A stretch of DNA of 64,000 bases from Pseudomonas sp. LRP2-20 (GTDB lineage Bacteria; Pseudomonadota; Gammaproteobacteria; Pseudomonadales; Pseudomonadaceae): positions 3,106,001 to 3,170,000 of the forward strand of contig NZ_AP025944.1 of assembly GCF_024349685.1 (NCBI RefSeq), read 5' to 3'. Positions within the stretch are counted from its first letter, which is position 1. Every line of letters begins with the position of its first letter. The notes below the pieces were generated by a model. The model worked only from the letters and a program-made list of their open reading frames with translations, was not told the DNA's origin and made no database searches. Shown in pieces: positions 46,371 to 56,266 of this stretch. The translations under genes and the position numbers were made by a program.

Positions 46371-47753
46371 ATGCACGACAGCGACAGCCTCAAGGACTAC
46401 CCCCAGGTACGGCAACTGGCGATCCGCTCGCTGTTCGAGATCATCGAGCAGTCCAGCGAAGGCACGGTGATCGTCGACCGCGACGCTCGCATCGTCTGGA
46501 TGAACGAGCGCTACGCCAGGCGTTTTGGCCTCACCGACGCCGCCAGCGCAATCGGCCAGCCCTGCGAGGCGGTCATCCCGGGCAGCCTGATGCGTCAGGT
46601 GGTGAGCAATGGCCGGCCAATCCTGCTGGACATGCTCGACACCCCCAACGAGCCGCTAGTGGTGATGCGCCTGCCGATCCACGATGCCCAGGGTGCACTG
46701 ATCGGCGCCATCGGCTTTGCCCTGTTCGAAGAGCTGCGCAGCCTGTCGCCCCTGCTCAAGCGCTATTCGAGCATGCAGCAGGAACTGGCCAGCACCCGTT
46801 CGCAATTGCGCGCACGCCAGGCCAAATACAGCTTCGCCCAGTTCGTCGGCAGCAGCCCGGCCAGCCTCGAGGCCAAGCGCCGCGCGCGGCGCGGTGCGGG
46901 CAGCGATTCGCCGGTGCTGCTGCTGGGCGAAACCGGCACCGGCAAAGAGCTGCTGGCCCATGCCATCCACGCCGCCTCCGCGCGGGCACACAAGGCCTTC
47001 GTCAGCATCAACAGCGCAGCGATCCCCGAGACCTTGCTGGAGGCCGAATTCTTCGGCACCGCGCCCGGCGCCTTTACCGGTGCCGACCGCAAGGGCCGCA
47101 GCGGCAAGCTGCAACTGGCCGAGGGCGGCACGTTGTTCCTCGACGAAATCGGTGACATGCCCCTGGCGCTGCAGAGCAAGCTGCTGCGTGTGCTGCAGGA
47201 AAAGGAGTACGAACCGGTCGGCTCGAACCAGATGCTGCGCAGCGATGTGCGCATCATTGCCGCTACCTCCATCGACCTGCAGGCCGCCATGGCTCGGGGG
47301 GCGTTCCGTGCCGACCTGTACTACCGGCTGAATGTGCTGCCGATCGCGGTACCGCCGCTGCGCGAGCGGATCGAGGACCTGCCGGCGTTGTGCGAAGCGA
47401 TCCTGGCCGAACTGGGCAGCCAGTACGAGCTGGAGCTCGATGCCCTGGCCTTGTTGGCGCGGCACGCGTGGCCGGGGAACATTCGCGAGCTGCGCAATGT
47501 GCTGGAGCGGGCGACATTGCTGACTGACCAGCCACGCCTGGGCGTAGCCGAGCTGACGGCGGCGCTGGGGCCGTTGAGCCCGGTTGCGGGTCAGGAACAG
47601 CGGATGAGCTATCGTGAGGCGTGTGAACAGTTCGAGCGGCAGCTGATTGCCGGGGCGTTGGCCGAACAGGCGGGGAATGTGCCGGAAGCTGCCAAGGCGC
47701 TGGGGTTGGGGCGCTCGACCTTGTACAAGAAAATGGTAGCCCTTGGTCTCTGA
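46371..47753 (+). CDS. Sigma54-dependent activator with PAS domain
   Basis: This 460-residue enhancer-binding protein has an N-terminal PAS sensor (about 20-135), a central AAA+ domain with Walker A GETGTGKE, the sigma54-contacting GAFTGA and Walker B LFLDEIGD, and a C-terminal Fis-type helix-turn-helix (VPEAAKALGLGRSTLYKKM). It resembles the P. putida PP_3075 activator next to the 3-hydroxybutyrate genes. A -24/-12 promoter lies just upstream of the adjacent GntP-type permease gene, the likely target. The signal sensed by the PAS domain is unknown but may be 3-hydroxybutyrate or a related metabolite. Confidence 0.94.
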   Translation: MHDSDSLKDYPQVRQLAIRSLFEIIEQSSEGTVIVDRDARIVWMNERYARRFGLTDAASAIGQPCEAVIPGSLMRQVVSNGRPILLDMLDTPNEPLVVMRLPIHDAQGALIGAIGFALFEELRSLSPLLKRYSSMQQELASTRSQLRARQAKYSFAQFVGSSPASLEAKRRARRGAGSDSPVLLLGETGTGKELLAHAIHAASARAHKAFVSINSAAIPETLLEAEFFGTAPGAFTGADRKGRSGKLQLAEGGTLFLDEIGDMPLALQSKLLRVLQEKEYEPVGSNQMLRSDVRIIAATSIDLQAAMARGAFRADLYYRLNVLPIAVPPLRERIEDLPALCEAILAELGSQYELELDALALLARHAWPGNIRELRNVLERATLLTDQPRLGVAELTAALGPLSPVAGQEQRMSYREACEQFERQLIAGALAEQAGNVPEAAKALGLGRSTLYKKMVALGL

Positions 47754-47787
47754 TTAGAGAATTTTGTTTCCGTTTGGAGATTATTGC

Positions 47788-47869
47788 GAGGGCTACGCCC
47801 TCGATCGCGGCTGAAGCCGCTCCTACAGGGGTATCGCGGTCTCCTGTAGGAGCGGCTTCAGCCGCGATG
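47788..47869. repeat. REP palindromes upstream of the GntP-type permease operon
   Basis: A small CGAGGGCTACGCCCTCG hairpin is followed by an inverted REP pair, TCGCGGCTGAAGCCGCTCCT at the left and AGGAGCGGCTTCAGCCGCGA at the right. It separates the regulator gene from the sigma54 promoter of the next operon. Confidence 0.85.
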
Positions 47870-47959
47870 GGCTGCAAAGCAGCCCCGTGCAATCTCAAAA
47901 TGTAGACACCGCTCATCACCAAACTTAATAATTCCTTTAAATTCAACCAGTTACAGATT

Positions 47960-47975
47960 TGGCACGATTCCCGCT
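47960..47975 (+). promoter_or_regulatory. Sigma54 (-24/-12) promoter of the 3-hydroxybutyrate operon
   Basis: TGGCACGATTCCCGCT keeps the full -24 block TGGCACG and the GC of the -12 block with correct 10-base separation; the -12 flank is CCGCT instead of TTGCT. It is 50 bp before the permease ATG, in a notably AT-rich stretch (47910-47950). It fits control by the adjacent sigma54 activator. Confidence 0.78.
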
Positions 47976-48024
47976 ATCTCCCGGTCACCCATAACAACAA
48001 GACTCACCCAGGAGATCCACCCCG

Positions 48025-49416
48025 ATGACCGTGCTCATCGCCCTCGCCGCCTTGGCCCTGCTGATGCTGGCCGCCTACCGCGGTTACAGCGTAATCCTCT
48101 TCGCCCCGATCGCCGCCCTCGGCGCCGTCCTGCTCACCGACCCGGCCGCCGTGGCCCCCGCGTTCACCGGGGTGTTCATGGAAAAAATGGTCGGCTTCAT
48201 CAAGCTGTACTTCCCGGTGTTCCTGCTCGGCGCGGTGTTCGGCAAACTCATCGAACTGTCGGGCTTCTCGCGCTCGATCGTCGCCGCCGCCATCCGCCTG
48301 CTCGGTACCCGCCAGGCGATGCTGGTCATCGTGCTGGTCTGCGCCCTGCTCACCTACGGTGGTGTGTCGTTGTTCGTGGTGGTGTTCGCGGTGTATCCGT
48401 TCGCCGCCGAGATGTTCCGCCAGAGCGACATCCCCAAACGCCTGATCCCGGCGACCATCGCCCTGGGCGCGTTCTCGTTCACCATGGATGCCTTGCCCGG
48501 CACCCCGCAGATCCAGAACATCATCCCCAGCACCTTCTTCAACACCACCGCCTGGGCCGCGCCATGGCTGGGCCTGATCGGCACGCTGTTCGTGTTCTGC
48601 AGCGGCATGCTTTACCTGCAGCGCCAACGCAACAAGGCTCAGCGAGCGGGTGAAGGCTACGGCAGCAACCTGCGCAACGAGCCTGAGACGGCTGCCGACC
48701 TGGCCCTGCCCAACCCCTGGCTGGCCCTGTCGCCGCTGGTGCTGGTGGGCGTGATGAACCTGCTGTTCACCCACTGGATCCCGCAGTGGTACGGCACCAG
48801 CCACACCCTACAGTTGCCCGGCATGAGCGCGCCGGTAAACAGTGACGTGGCCAAGCTCACGGCAATCTGGGCGGTGCAGGCCGCGCTGCTGGTAGGCATC
48901 CTGATGGTGCTGGTGTGCGCCTTCGGGGTGATCCGCGAACGCCTGGCCGAGGGCACCAAGAGCGCGGTCGGCGGCGCCCTGCTGGCGGCCATGAACACTG
49001 CGTCCGAGTACGGTTTTGGCGCGGTGATCGCCTCGCTGCCAGGTTTTCTGGTACTGGCTGATGCCTTGCGCGGCATTCCCAATCCGTTGGTCAACGAAGC
49101 GATCACCGTGACCCTGCTGGCCGGCATCACCGGCTCCGCCTCAGGTGGCATGAGCATCGCCCTGGCGGCCATGAGTGACAGCTTCATCGCCGCGGCCCAC
49201 GCCGCCAACATTCCCCTCGAAGTGCTGCACCGGGTGGCCGCGATGGCCAGCGGCGGCATGGACACCCTGCCGCACAACGGCGCGGTGATCACCTTGCTGG
49301 CGGTGACCGGGCTGACCCACCGCGAAGCCTACAAGGACATTTTCGGTATTACCCTGATCAAGACCCTGGCGGTATTCGTGGTCATCGCCACCTTCTACGC
49401 CACCGGCATCGTCTAA
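48025..49416 (+). CDS. GntP family permease, probable 3-hydroxybutyrate/ketone-acid importer
   Basis: This 463-residue inner-membrane protein has about 12 hydrophobic helices and belongs to the GntP/citrate-H+ symporter group (AYRGYSVILFAPIAAL near the start; GITGSASGGMSIALAAM late). Placed between a sigma54 activator and 3-hydroxybutyrate dehydrogenase, it probably imports 3-hydroxybutyrate or acetoacetate rather than gluconate. The ATG at 48025 has AGGAGATCCACCCCG before it. The dehydrogenase starts 11 bp after its stop. Confidence 0.9.
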   Translation: MTVLIALAALALLMLAAYRGYSVILFAPIAALGAVLLTDPAAVAPAFTGVFMEKMVGFIKLYFPVFLLGAVFGKLIELSGFSRSIVAAAIRLLGTRQAMLVIVLVCALLTYGGVSLFVVVFAVYPFAAEMFRQSDIPKRLIPATIALGAFSFTMDALPGTPQIQNIIPSTFFNTTAWAAPWLGLIGTLFVFCSGMLYLQRQRNKAQRAGEGYGSNLRNEPETAADLALPNPWLALSPLVLVGVMNLLFTHWIPQWYGTSHTLQLPGMSAPVNSDVAKLTAIWAVQAALLVGILMVLVCAFGVIRERLAEGTKSAVGGALLAAMNTASEYGFGAVIASLPGFLVLADALRGIPNPLVNEAITVTLLAGITGSASGGMSIALAAMSDSFIAAAHAANIPLEVLHRVAAMASGGMDTLPHNGAVITLLAVTGLTHREAYKDIFGITLIKTLAVFVVIATFYATGIV

Positions 49417-49427
49417 GGAGTTTCTGC

Positions 49428-50198
49428 ATGACTTTGAAAGGCAAGACTGCACTCGTCACCGGCTCCACCAGCGGCATCGGCTTGGGCATCGCCCAGGTGC
49501 TGGCCCGCGCCGGTGCCAACATCCTGCTCAATGGCTTCGGCGACCCGGCGGCGGCACTGGCGCAAATCGCCAGCCATGGCGTCAAGGTTGCCCACCACCC
49601 GGCGGACCTGGCCGAGGTGGCGCAGATCGAAGCGCTGTTCGCGATGGCCGAGCGCGAGTTCGGCGGTGTCGACATCCTGGTCAGCAACGCCGGCATCCAG
49701 CACGTGGCGCCGGTGGAGCAGTTCCCGCTGGAGAGCTGGGACAAGATCATCGCCCTCAACCTCTCGGCCGTGTTCCATGGCACCCGCCTGGCCCTGCCGG
49801 GCATGCGCGCGCGCAACTGGGGGCGGATCATCAATATCGCTTCGGTGCACGGGCTGGTCGGTTCCACCGGCAAGGCGGCCTATGTGGCGGCCAAGCACGG
49901 TGTGGTCGGGTTGACCAAGGTGGTGGGGCTGGAAACCGCCACCAGCAACGTCACCTGCAATGCCATCTGCCCAGGCTGGGTGCTGACCCCGCTGGTGCAG
50001 AAACAGATCGACGATCGTGCCGCCAACGGCGTCGACCCACAGCAAGCACGGCACGATCTGCTGGCCGAGAAACAACCCTCGCTGGCCTTCGTCACGCCCG
50101 AGCACCTCGGTGAGCTGGTACTATTCTTGTGCAGCGAGGCCGGTAGCCAGGTTCGCGGAGCCGCCTGGAACGTCGATGGTGGCTGGTTGGCCCAATGA
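49428..50198 (+). CDS. hbdH: D-3-Hydroxybutyrate dehydrogenase
   Basis: This 256-residue short-chain dehydrogenase oxidises 3-hydroxybutyrate to acetoacetate with NAD+. It has [11 protein letters not shown] for the cofactor, [12 protein letters not shown] for the substrate side and the catalytic block [20 protein letters not shown] with Tyr and Lys. The QHVAPVE segment and the C-terminal [10 protein letters not shown] are typical of HbdH. With the acetoacetyl-CoA synthetase further on, it feeds ketone bodies to acetyl-CoA. Confidence 0.95.
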   Translation: MTLKGKTALVTGSTSGIGLGIAQVLARAGANILLNGFGDPAAALAQIASHGVKVAHHPADLAEVAQIEALFAMAEREFGGVDILVSNAGIQHVAPVEQFPLESWDKIIALNLSAVFHGTRLALPGMRARNWGRIINIASVHGLVGSTGKAAYVAAKHGVVGLTKVVGLETATSNVTCNAICPGWVLTPLVQKQIDDRAANGVDPQQARHDLLAEKQPSLAFVTPEHLGELVLFLCSEAGSQVRGAAWNVDGGWLAQ

Positions 50199-50253
50199 CG
50201 GGCGGCCTGGGCCTGGCAACGGTCTTGCACTCGTTCATCTGCAAGGAGGCCCT

Positions 50254-50733
50254 ATGCGCCCTAACCCAATGACCGCGATCTTTGCCCTGACCCTGGCCGC
50301 CGTCGCTCCGGCGATGGCTGCCAGCCTCAAGGACGTCGCGCCCTATCCCGAGGCGGAAAAAGGCTTTACCCGGCAGGTCATCCACCTGCCGGCGCAAACC
50401 GATGAATCGGCCCACAAGCTGGAAATCCTGGCGGGCAAGACGCTGCAAGTGGACTGCAACCGCCAGCGCCTGGCCGGCAGCCTGCAAGAGCACACCCTGG
50501 AAGGCTGGGGCTACAGCTACTACCGCCTGGACAAGGTCGGTGGCCCGGCCAGCACCCTGATGGCCTGCCCGGATGGCAAGAAGACCCAGGCCTTCGTGCC
50601 GGTGGTCGGTGAAGGCTTCATGCTGCGCTACAACAGCAAGCTGCCGGTGGTGGTGTACGTGCCCAAGGGGGTCGAAGTGCGTTATCGCGTGTGGTCGGCG
50701 TCGCCTGACGTGCAAAGCGCTAAAGTGGAATAA
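50254..50733 (+). CDS. eco: Ecotin, periplasmic serine protease inhibitor
   Basis: This 159-residue protein has a signal peptide ending at PAMAA and the ecotin fold blocks ([16 protein letters not shown], then CNRQRLAG, then [17 protein letters not shown]). The disulfide pair corresponds to Cys68 and Cys105. The reactive loop reads [11 protein letters not shown]; compared from memory with E. coli [11 protein letters not shown], Leu102 takes the P1 Met position. It dimerises and blocks chymotrypsin-fold proteases in the periplasm. It has a strong AAGGAGG site. Its placement inside the hydroxybutyrate operon has no obvious metabolic reason. Confidence 0.95.
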   Translation: MRPNPMTAIFALTLAAVAPAMAASLKDVAPYPEAEKGFTRQVIHLPAQTDESAHKLEILAGKTLQVDCNRQRLAGSLQEHTLEGWGYSYYRLDKVGGPASTLMACPDGKKTQAFVPVVGEGFMLRYNSKLPVVVYVPKGVEVRYRVWSASPDVQSAKVE

Positions 50734-50792
50734 ACAACCCCGAGGGCCTCGTCGTGGGGCCCTCGACCTCAAGCAGTATCGGGAGGTTCGGC

Positions 50793-52751
50793 ATGAACGA
50801 CGTGCTCTGGCGCCCCTCCACGGCGCAGATCGAAGCCAGCCGGATGGATGCCTTCCGTCGCCGGGTCAACCTGCGCTACAACCTGCAGCTCAACGACTAT
50901 GCGGCCTTGCACCGCTGGAGCATCGAGCAGCGCGCGGCCTTCTGGCAAACCCTTGCCGACTATTTCCAGGTGGCCTGGCACACCCCGCCCAGCCAGATCC
51001 TCAGCGAAGGCGCGCTGATGCCTCAAGCCCGCTGGTTCAGCGGCGCCACCCTGAATTTCGCCGAACACCTGCTGCGCCGGCGTGACGACCGACCTGCACT
51101 GGTTTCTGTTCGCGAAGATGGCCAGCGGGTAGTCTTCACCCATGCCCGACTGGCCGCCGAAGTCGCGGGCCTGCAGAAGGCGTTCAAGGCCGCCGGCATC
51201 GAGCCCGGAGACCGCATCGCCGCCGTGATGCCCAACACCTGGCAGACCCTGGTGGCGATGCTCGCCTGCAGCAGCCTTGGCGCGGTCTGGTCGACGTCTT
51301 CGCCAGAGTTCGGCCTGCACGGCATCATCGACCGGTTTGGCCAGATCGAACCGAAACTGCTGTTGGTCTGCGCCGGTTATCAATACGCCGGCAAGTCGAT
51401 CGATCAGGTCGACAAGATCAACCAGGTCTGCGCCCAGCTTCCGGGGCTGCAGCAGTTGATCGTGGTGCCTTATACCCGCCCCCAGACCCAAGCGTCCGAA
51501 TTCAGCGCCGCCAAGGTCAGCCTGTGGGACGACTTCTACAAGGCCGGTGGCGAACCTTTATTTGCTTCGCTGCCATTCGACCACCCGCTGTACATCCTCT
51601 ATTCCAGCGGCACCACCGGTGTGCCCAAGTGCATCGTCCACCGCGCCGGTGGCGTGCTGCTGCAGCACCTCAAGGAACACGGCCTGCACAACGACCTGAA
51701 GGCCGACGACGTACTGTTCTACTACACCACCTGTGGCTGGATGATGTGGAACTGGCTGGCCAGCGGCCTGGCCATCGGTGCCACCCTGGTGCTGTACGAC
51801 GGCTCGCCATTCCACCCCGGCCCCGAGCGCCTGCTCGACCTGATCGACGCCGAACGCATCCAGGCCTTCGGCACCAGTGCCAAGTACCTGGCCGCGCTGG
51901 AGCAGCAAGGGCTGGAGCCTGCGCGCAGTCATCGGCTGGACAGCCTGCAACTGATCCTCTCCACCGGCTCGCCCTTGTCGCCTCACAGCTACGACTACGT
52001 GTACGGCAAGATCAAGGCCGACCTGTGCCTGGCGTCGATGTCCGGGGGCACCGATATCGTCTCGTGCTTCGTGCTCGGCAACCCGACCCTGCCGGTGCGC
52101 CGCGGCGAGATGGCCTGCAAGGGCCTGGGCATGGCGGTGGAGGTGTGGAACGAACAGGGCCAGCCGGTACTCGATGAAAAAGGCGAGCTGGTCTGCACCC
52201 GCAACTTCCCCTCCATGCCCTTGGGCTTCTGGAATGACGACGGCGGCAGCCGCTACCACGACGCCTATTTCAGCCAGTTCCCCGGGGTCTGGACACAGGG
52301 CGACTACGCCGAGCAGCGTAGCAGCGGCGGCCTGCTGATACATGGCCGCTCCGATGCCGTGCTCAACCCGGGCGGCGTGCGGATCGGCACCGCAGAGATC
52401 TACCGCCAGGTGGAAAAGGTCGAAGAAGTGCTGGAAAGCGTGGCCATCGGCCAGGACTGGCACGGCGATGTGCGCGTGGTGCTGTTTGTGCGCCTGCGCG
52501 ATGGCCTGCAACTGGACGACGCCCTGCGCCAGCGCATTCGCCAGGTGATCCGCCAGTACACCACGCCACGCCATGTGCCGGCGGTGATTGCCCAGGTCAG
52601 CGACATCCCGCGCACCATCAGCGGCAAGCTGGTGGAACTGGCCATCCGCAATGTGGTGCATGGGCTGCCGGTGAAAAATACCGATGCCCTGGCCAACCCC
52701 CAGGCGCTGGAGCAGTTTCGTGACCGCACGGAGCTGCGTGATCAGGCATAA
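50793..52751 (+). CDS. Acetoacetyl-CoA synthetase
   Basis: This 652-residue ANL-superfamily enzyme activates acetoacetate to acetoacetyl-CoA with ATP. Family blocks include LYSSGTTGVPKCIVH (ATP loop), SGGTDIVSCF, and GVRIGTAEIYRQVE, with the C-terminal ISGKLVELAIR bearing the acylation Lys. The N-terminal MNDVLWRPSTAQIEASRMDAFR is typical of acetoacetyl-CoA synthetases. The start at 50793 has GGGAGG upstream. Together with hbdH it completes growth on 3-hydroxybutyrate; a thiolase is needed from elsewhere. Confidence 0.95.
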   Translation: MNDVLWRPSTAQIEASRMDAFRRRVNLRYNLQLNDYAALHRWSIEQRAAFWQTLADYFQVAWHTPPSQILSEGALMPQARWFSGATLNFAEHLLRRRDDRPALVSVREDGQRVVFTHARLAAEVAGLQKAFKAAGIEPGDRIAAVMPNTWQTLVAMLACSSLGAVWSTSSPEFGLHGIIDRFGQIEPKLLLVCAGYQYAGKSIDQVDKINQVCAQLPGLQQLIVVPYTRPQTQASEFSAAKVSLWDDFYKAGGEPLFASLPFDHPLYILYSSGTTGVPKCIVHRAGGVLLQHLKEHGLHNDLKADDVLFYYTTCGWMMWNWLASGLAIGATLVLYDGSPFHPGPERLLDLIDAERIQAFGTSAKYLAALEQQGLEPARSHRLDSLQLILSTGSPLSPHSYDYVYGKIKADLCLASMSGGTDIVSCFVLGNPTLPVRRGEMACKGLGMAVEVWNEQGQPVLDEKGELVCTRNFPSMPLGFWNDDGGSRYHDAYFSQFPGVWTQGDYAEQRSSGGLLIHGRSDAVLNPGGVRIGTAEIYRQVEKVEEVLESVAIGQDWHGDVRVVLFVRLRDGLQLDDALRQRIRQVIRQYTTPRHVPAVIAQVSDIPRTISGKLVELAIRNVVHGLPVKNTDALANPQALEQFRDRTELRDQA

Positions 52752-52786
52752 TGGCGCCCTTTTTTGCCCCGAAGCACAGGTGTCCC

Positions 52787-53062
52787 ATGAAAGCTCAAGC
52801 CCGCCACATCCTGGTCAAGACCGCTGACGAAGCCGAAAAGCTCAAACAGCGCATCGCCAACGGCGAAGCTTTCGATGTGCTGGCCAGGAAGTTCTCCATC
52901 TGCCCTTCGGGCAAACGTGGCGGCGACCTCGGTGAAATCCGCCCCGGGCAGATGGTAGGCGCGATCGACCAGGTGATCTTCAAGAAGCCCCTGCGCGTGG
53001 TCCACGGCCCGATCAAGAGCAAGTTCGGCTTCCACCTGGTGCAGACCTTCTACCGCGACTGA
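52787..53062 (+). CDS. Parvulin-type peptidyl-prolyl isomerase (second copy)
   Basis: This 91-residue single-domain parvulin (KAQARHILVKTADEAEKLKQ, CPSGKRGGDLGEIRPGQMV, KFGFHLVQTF) is a paralogue of the one at 41941, sharing the same layout but with many substitutions. It is cytoplasmic, with no signal peptide. The frame extends 12 codons upstream, but the ATG at 52787 matches the family N-terminus. It lies 35 bp after the acetoacetyl-CoA synthetase. Confidence 0.94.
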   Translation: MKAQARHILVKTADEAEKLKQRIANGEAFDVLARKFSICPSGKRGGDLGEIRPGQMVGAIDQVIFKKPLRVVHGPIKSKFGFHLVQTFYRD

Positions 53063-53196
53063 TAGCTACAGGCCACCTGACATTTTTGCCAGTTGTCCCT
53101 TGTTCGCGCATTACATACAACTCAGGCAGGGCCGAAACGGCACAAGAGATGCCGACTCAGGTAGTGGTCCCTTCAAATGGACACGGAGACCTGCCG

Positions 53197-55514
53197 ATGC
53201 GTTGCCCTCGCCTGCTGCTGCCTGCTGTTTTTTCTCTGCTCCCCTTGCCGCTGATCGTTCATGCCCAAGCCTTGGTGGTTTCGCCTGGCGATAACCTGGG
53301 CGTGATCGTGCAGACCTCAGCCATCGACGATTACAGGATGACCGGCGGCAGGGTGCAATCGCTCAACCAAGGGCAAGGCTACGACAGTTCTACATGGCTG
53401 GCGGGTGGATCATCGTCGCATTCGAGGACGGCGACTACGCGATCTTCGCTGGCGGGCGTATTGGCCGGGTCGACCTCAAGCTGGCCGACAACTACTTCGC
53501 TATGTCCCAGGACCTTGGTATCGAGACCCGGATCGATGGCAATCTGGTCAGTGGTTTCGACAATGACATCATCATTGTTAGCGACGGCACCATAGGTGGC
53601 AACATCAGCACCAGCGGCGGTACCGACGAGATCACCCTCAGCGGCGGCCTGTTAAAAGGCAATGTACTGGCCAGCACCGGCGACGACCGCTTCACCTGGA
53701 CAGGCGGCCGCATTGGCGGCAAGGTCGATATGGGCCCAGGTGATGACCATGCAAGCATCGTTGGCCTCGACTCCGGCACATTGGTCACCGTACTGGACGG
53801 AGGTCGTGGCAATGACAGCCTGGTATTCGAGAACAGCCAGGTCAATGGCGGAGCCCGGTATGTCAATTGGGAGGCAATCGGTCTGTTCGAAAACAGCCGC
53901 CTCACACTCGACGATACCTTGACCCTTGGTGATGGCACCCCTGAGCAACCTGGCAGCGGCACGGGTGACCTGCTCATTGACGGCAGCAGTACGCTGATAT
54001 CCCGCCAGGGATCCATCAGCGCCATCAGCGAAGGGCAAAAGGCAACGCTGCACAGTGCAGGCACCATCGACTTGACGACGGGCAATGACGCCCAAGGCCA
54101 CCTGACCATCCATGGCAACTACCAAGGTGACAATGGCCTGCTGCGGGTGAACAGCGTGCTCGCGGGCGACGGCGCGGCATCCGACCGGCTGGTGGTCAGC
54201 CAGGGCAGCATCAGCGGCAGCACGCGCCTGGAGGTCAACAACCTGGGTGGCAGCGGCGCCGCCACGCACCAGAACGGCATCCAGGTCGTCGAAGCCCGTG
54301 ATGGCGCCACCAGCACCGCCACGGCCTTTGTGCAGACACAGACACTCTCTGTCGGTGCCTACGACTACCGGCTGTTCAAAGGCGGTGTGACCGCTGGCAG
54401 CGAAAACAGCTGGTACCTGCGCTCGACGCTGGTGGCAACCCCTGCCTCCCAAGCACCAGGCGAACCTCCGGTCGAGCCCGCAGCGACCCCGCCCGTGGCT
54501 GCGCCGGCCCCCGGCCAGGCCGAGCTGCCAGCCCCGGTGGCCGGCGTCAGCGTGCCCTTGTATCGACCAGAAGTACCGGTTTATGCCGCAGCCCCACGGG
54601 GTGCGGCGATCATTGCCCGTCAGGCCCTGGGCACCTTCCACCAGCGCCAGGGTGACCAACAGCTGCTGACCGGCCAAGGCGCCCTGCCCGCCAGCTGGGG
54701 CCAGGCCTACGGCGGCGCGCTGCGCGAGCAATGGAGCGGCACCGTAAGCCCGAGCCTGGACGGCAATCTGTATGGTTTCAAGGTGGGTCAGGACCTGTAT
54801 GCCAAGCTCAGCGATAACGGCTATCGCCAGCATCTGGGCCTGTATGTCAGCCACAGCCGTCTGGATGCCGATGTCAAAGGCTTCGCGTTGGCAGTAGAAG
54901 ACCGCAGCGTCGGTGACCTGAAGCTCGATGGCGACAGTGTCGGCGGCTACTGGACGCTGGTTGGCCCGCAAGGTTGGTACCTCGACAGCGTGCTGCAGTA
55001 TACGAAACTCGATGGCCGCGCCCGTTCCGAGCGGGGTGACAAGCTGAACATCGACGGCCACGCCTGGACCGCATCGCTGGAGTCCGGCTACCCGATCAGC
55101 GTGTCCGAACGCTGGACCCTGGAGCCCCAAGCCCAGCTGATTGCCCAGAAAGTCTCGCTGGACAGCGCCAACGACAGCATCTCGCACGTCAGCCACCACG
55201 CTCAGGTCGAGCTGACCGGCCGGCTCGGCGTGCGCCTTGAAGGTGCCTTCAGCGCCAGCAGTGGCCGCCTGCTGCAACCCTATGCTCAGCTCAACCTTTG
55301 GCACGGCGACGGCGGCCGCGACACCTTGACGTTCGATGGGGCGGACAAGATCAAGACCGATTACCGCTACACCTCGCTGCAGCTGGAAACCGGCCTGGTC
55401 GTCCAAGTCAGCGAGGCGCTGAGCCTGCATGGCGGCGTGCAGTACACGAGCAATCTGGACAGCCGCCAACAGGAAAGCAGTGCCGCAAACGTGGGCCTGC
55501 GCTTCAATTTCTAA
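53197..55514 (+). pseudogene. Autotransporter with beta-barrel domain, interrupted by a one-base frameshift
   Basis: The first 60-70 codons (from ATG 53197) encode a signal peptide (LLLPAVFSLLPLPLIVHAQA) and the start of a passenger. Near 53388 the frame must shift by one base to continue into a 700-residue ORF. One extra T in GACAGTTCTAC would restore the reading (DSFYMAGGW). The passenger is Gly/Ser/Asp-rich beta-helix (ISTSGGTDEITLSGG), followed by a Pro/Ala linker near 54420-54560. The C-terminal autotransporter barrel ends in NVGLRFNF with a terminal Phe. As given, no full-length product is made unless the ribosome slips; a sequencing error is also possible. The gene's last 4 bases overlap the convergent lysE-type gene. 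Confidence 0.82.
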
Positions 55515-56134
55515 CGGCGCGCCGCCAGCAGGCCGAGGCCGGCGCAACCGAGCAGCGAGGCGCTGACCCGGTTGAACAGCCGGCGCGGGCCGGGCTGGCT
55601 GAACCAGCGCTGCATGTAGGCGCCCAGACCTGAGTAAATGGCGATGGCCGCCCACTCAAGCAGCAGGAACAACACGCCCAGCCAGAGGAACTGCTCGCTT
55701 ACCGGGGTGGCGCTGCCGACCGTTACGAACTGGGGCAGGAAAGCGGTAAAGATCAGGATCGCTTTCGGGTTGCCCGCCGCTACCCAGAACTCCTGGCGCG
55801 CCAGGCGCCAGGTACCGCGCGGGTGATCACTGGCCATCACGGCCTCGCCCACCGGGGCGCGCCACAGCTGCCAGGCGATGTAGAACAGGTACGCCGCACC
55901 CACCACCTTGATTGCCAGGAACAGGTATTCGCTGGTGTGCAGCACCACCGCCAGGCCCATGGCGGCCAGGGCGATCATGCCGCTGAAGGCGAGAATCCGC
56001 CCGCCACCGGCCACGCAGGCGGTGCGCAGGCCGTAGCGGCTGGCATTGTGCAGCGACAACAGGTTGTTCGGCCCCGGCGCCATGTTCAGGGCAAAGCAGG
56101 CGGGGATGAATAGCAACAGGCTCGACAGGTCCAT
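55511..56134 (-). CDS. LysE/RhtB family amino acid exporter
   Basis: This 207-residue membrane protein has six helices and the RhtB-type start (FIPACFALNMAPGPNNLLSLHNASRYG), where APGPNN is the family signature. It exports amino acids or related metabolites. It is divergent from the AraC-type regulator gene at 56267, a common arrangement in which the regulator controls the exporter. The substrate is unknown. Confidence 0.92.
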   Translation of the reverse strand: MDLSSLLLFIPACFALNMAPGPNNLLSLHNASRYGLRTACVAGGGRILAFSGMIALAAMGLAVVLHTSEYLFLAIKVVGAAYLFYIAWQLWRAPVGEAVMASDHPRGTWRLARQEFWVAAGNPKAILIFTAFLPQFVTVGSATPVSEQFLWLGVLFLLLEWAAIAIYSGLGAYMQRWFSQPGPRRLFNRVSASLLGCAGLGLLAARR

Positions 56135-56266
56135 TTTGTTCTCCAGGCAAATCAGACGCTACTGTCGATGCCAGGCGAGGGCCGGGTCAAGGTACAGCCA
56201 ACGGCAAAAACTGTACGGTCAAGCGCCCGGCGCTGCTAAGCTGCCGAGCTGATCGAGGAACCCATC

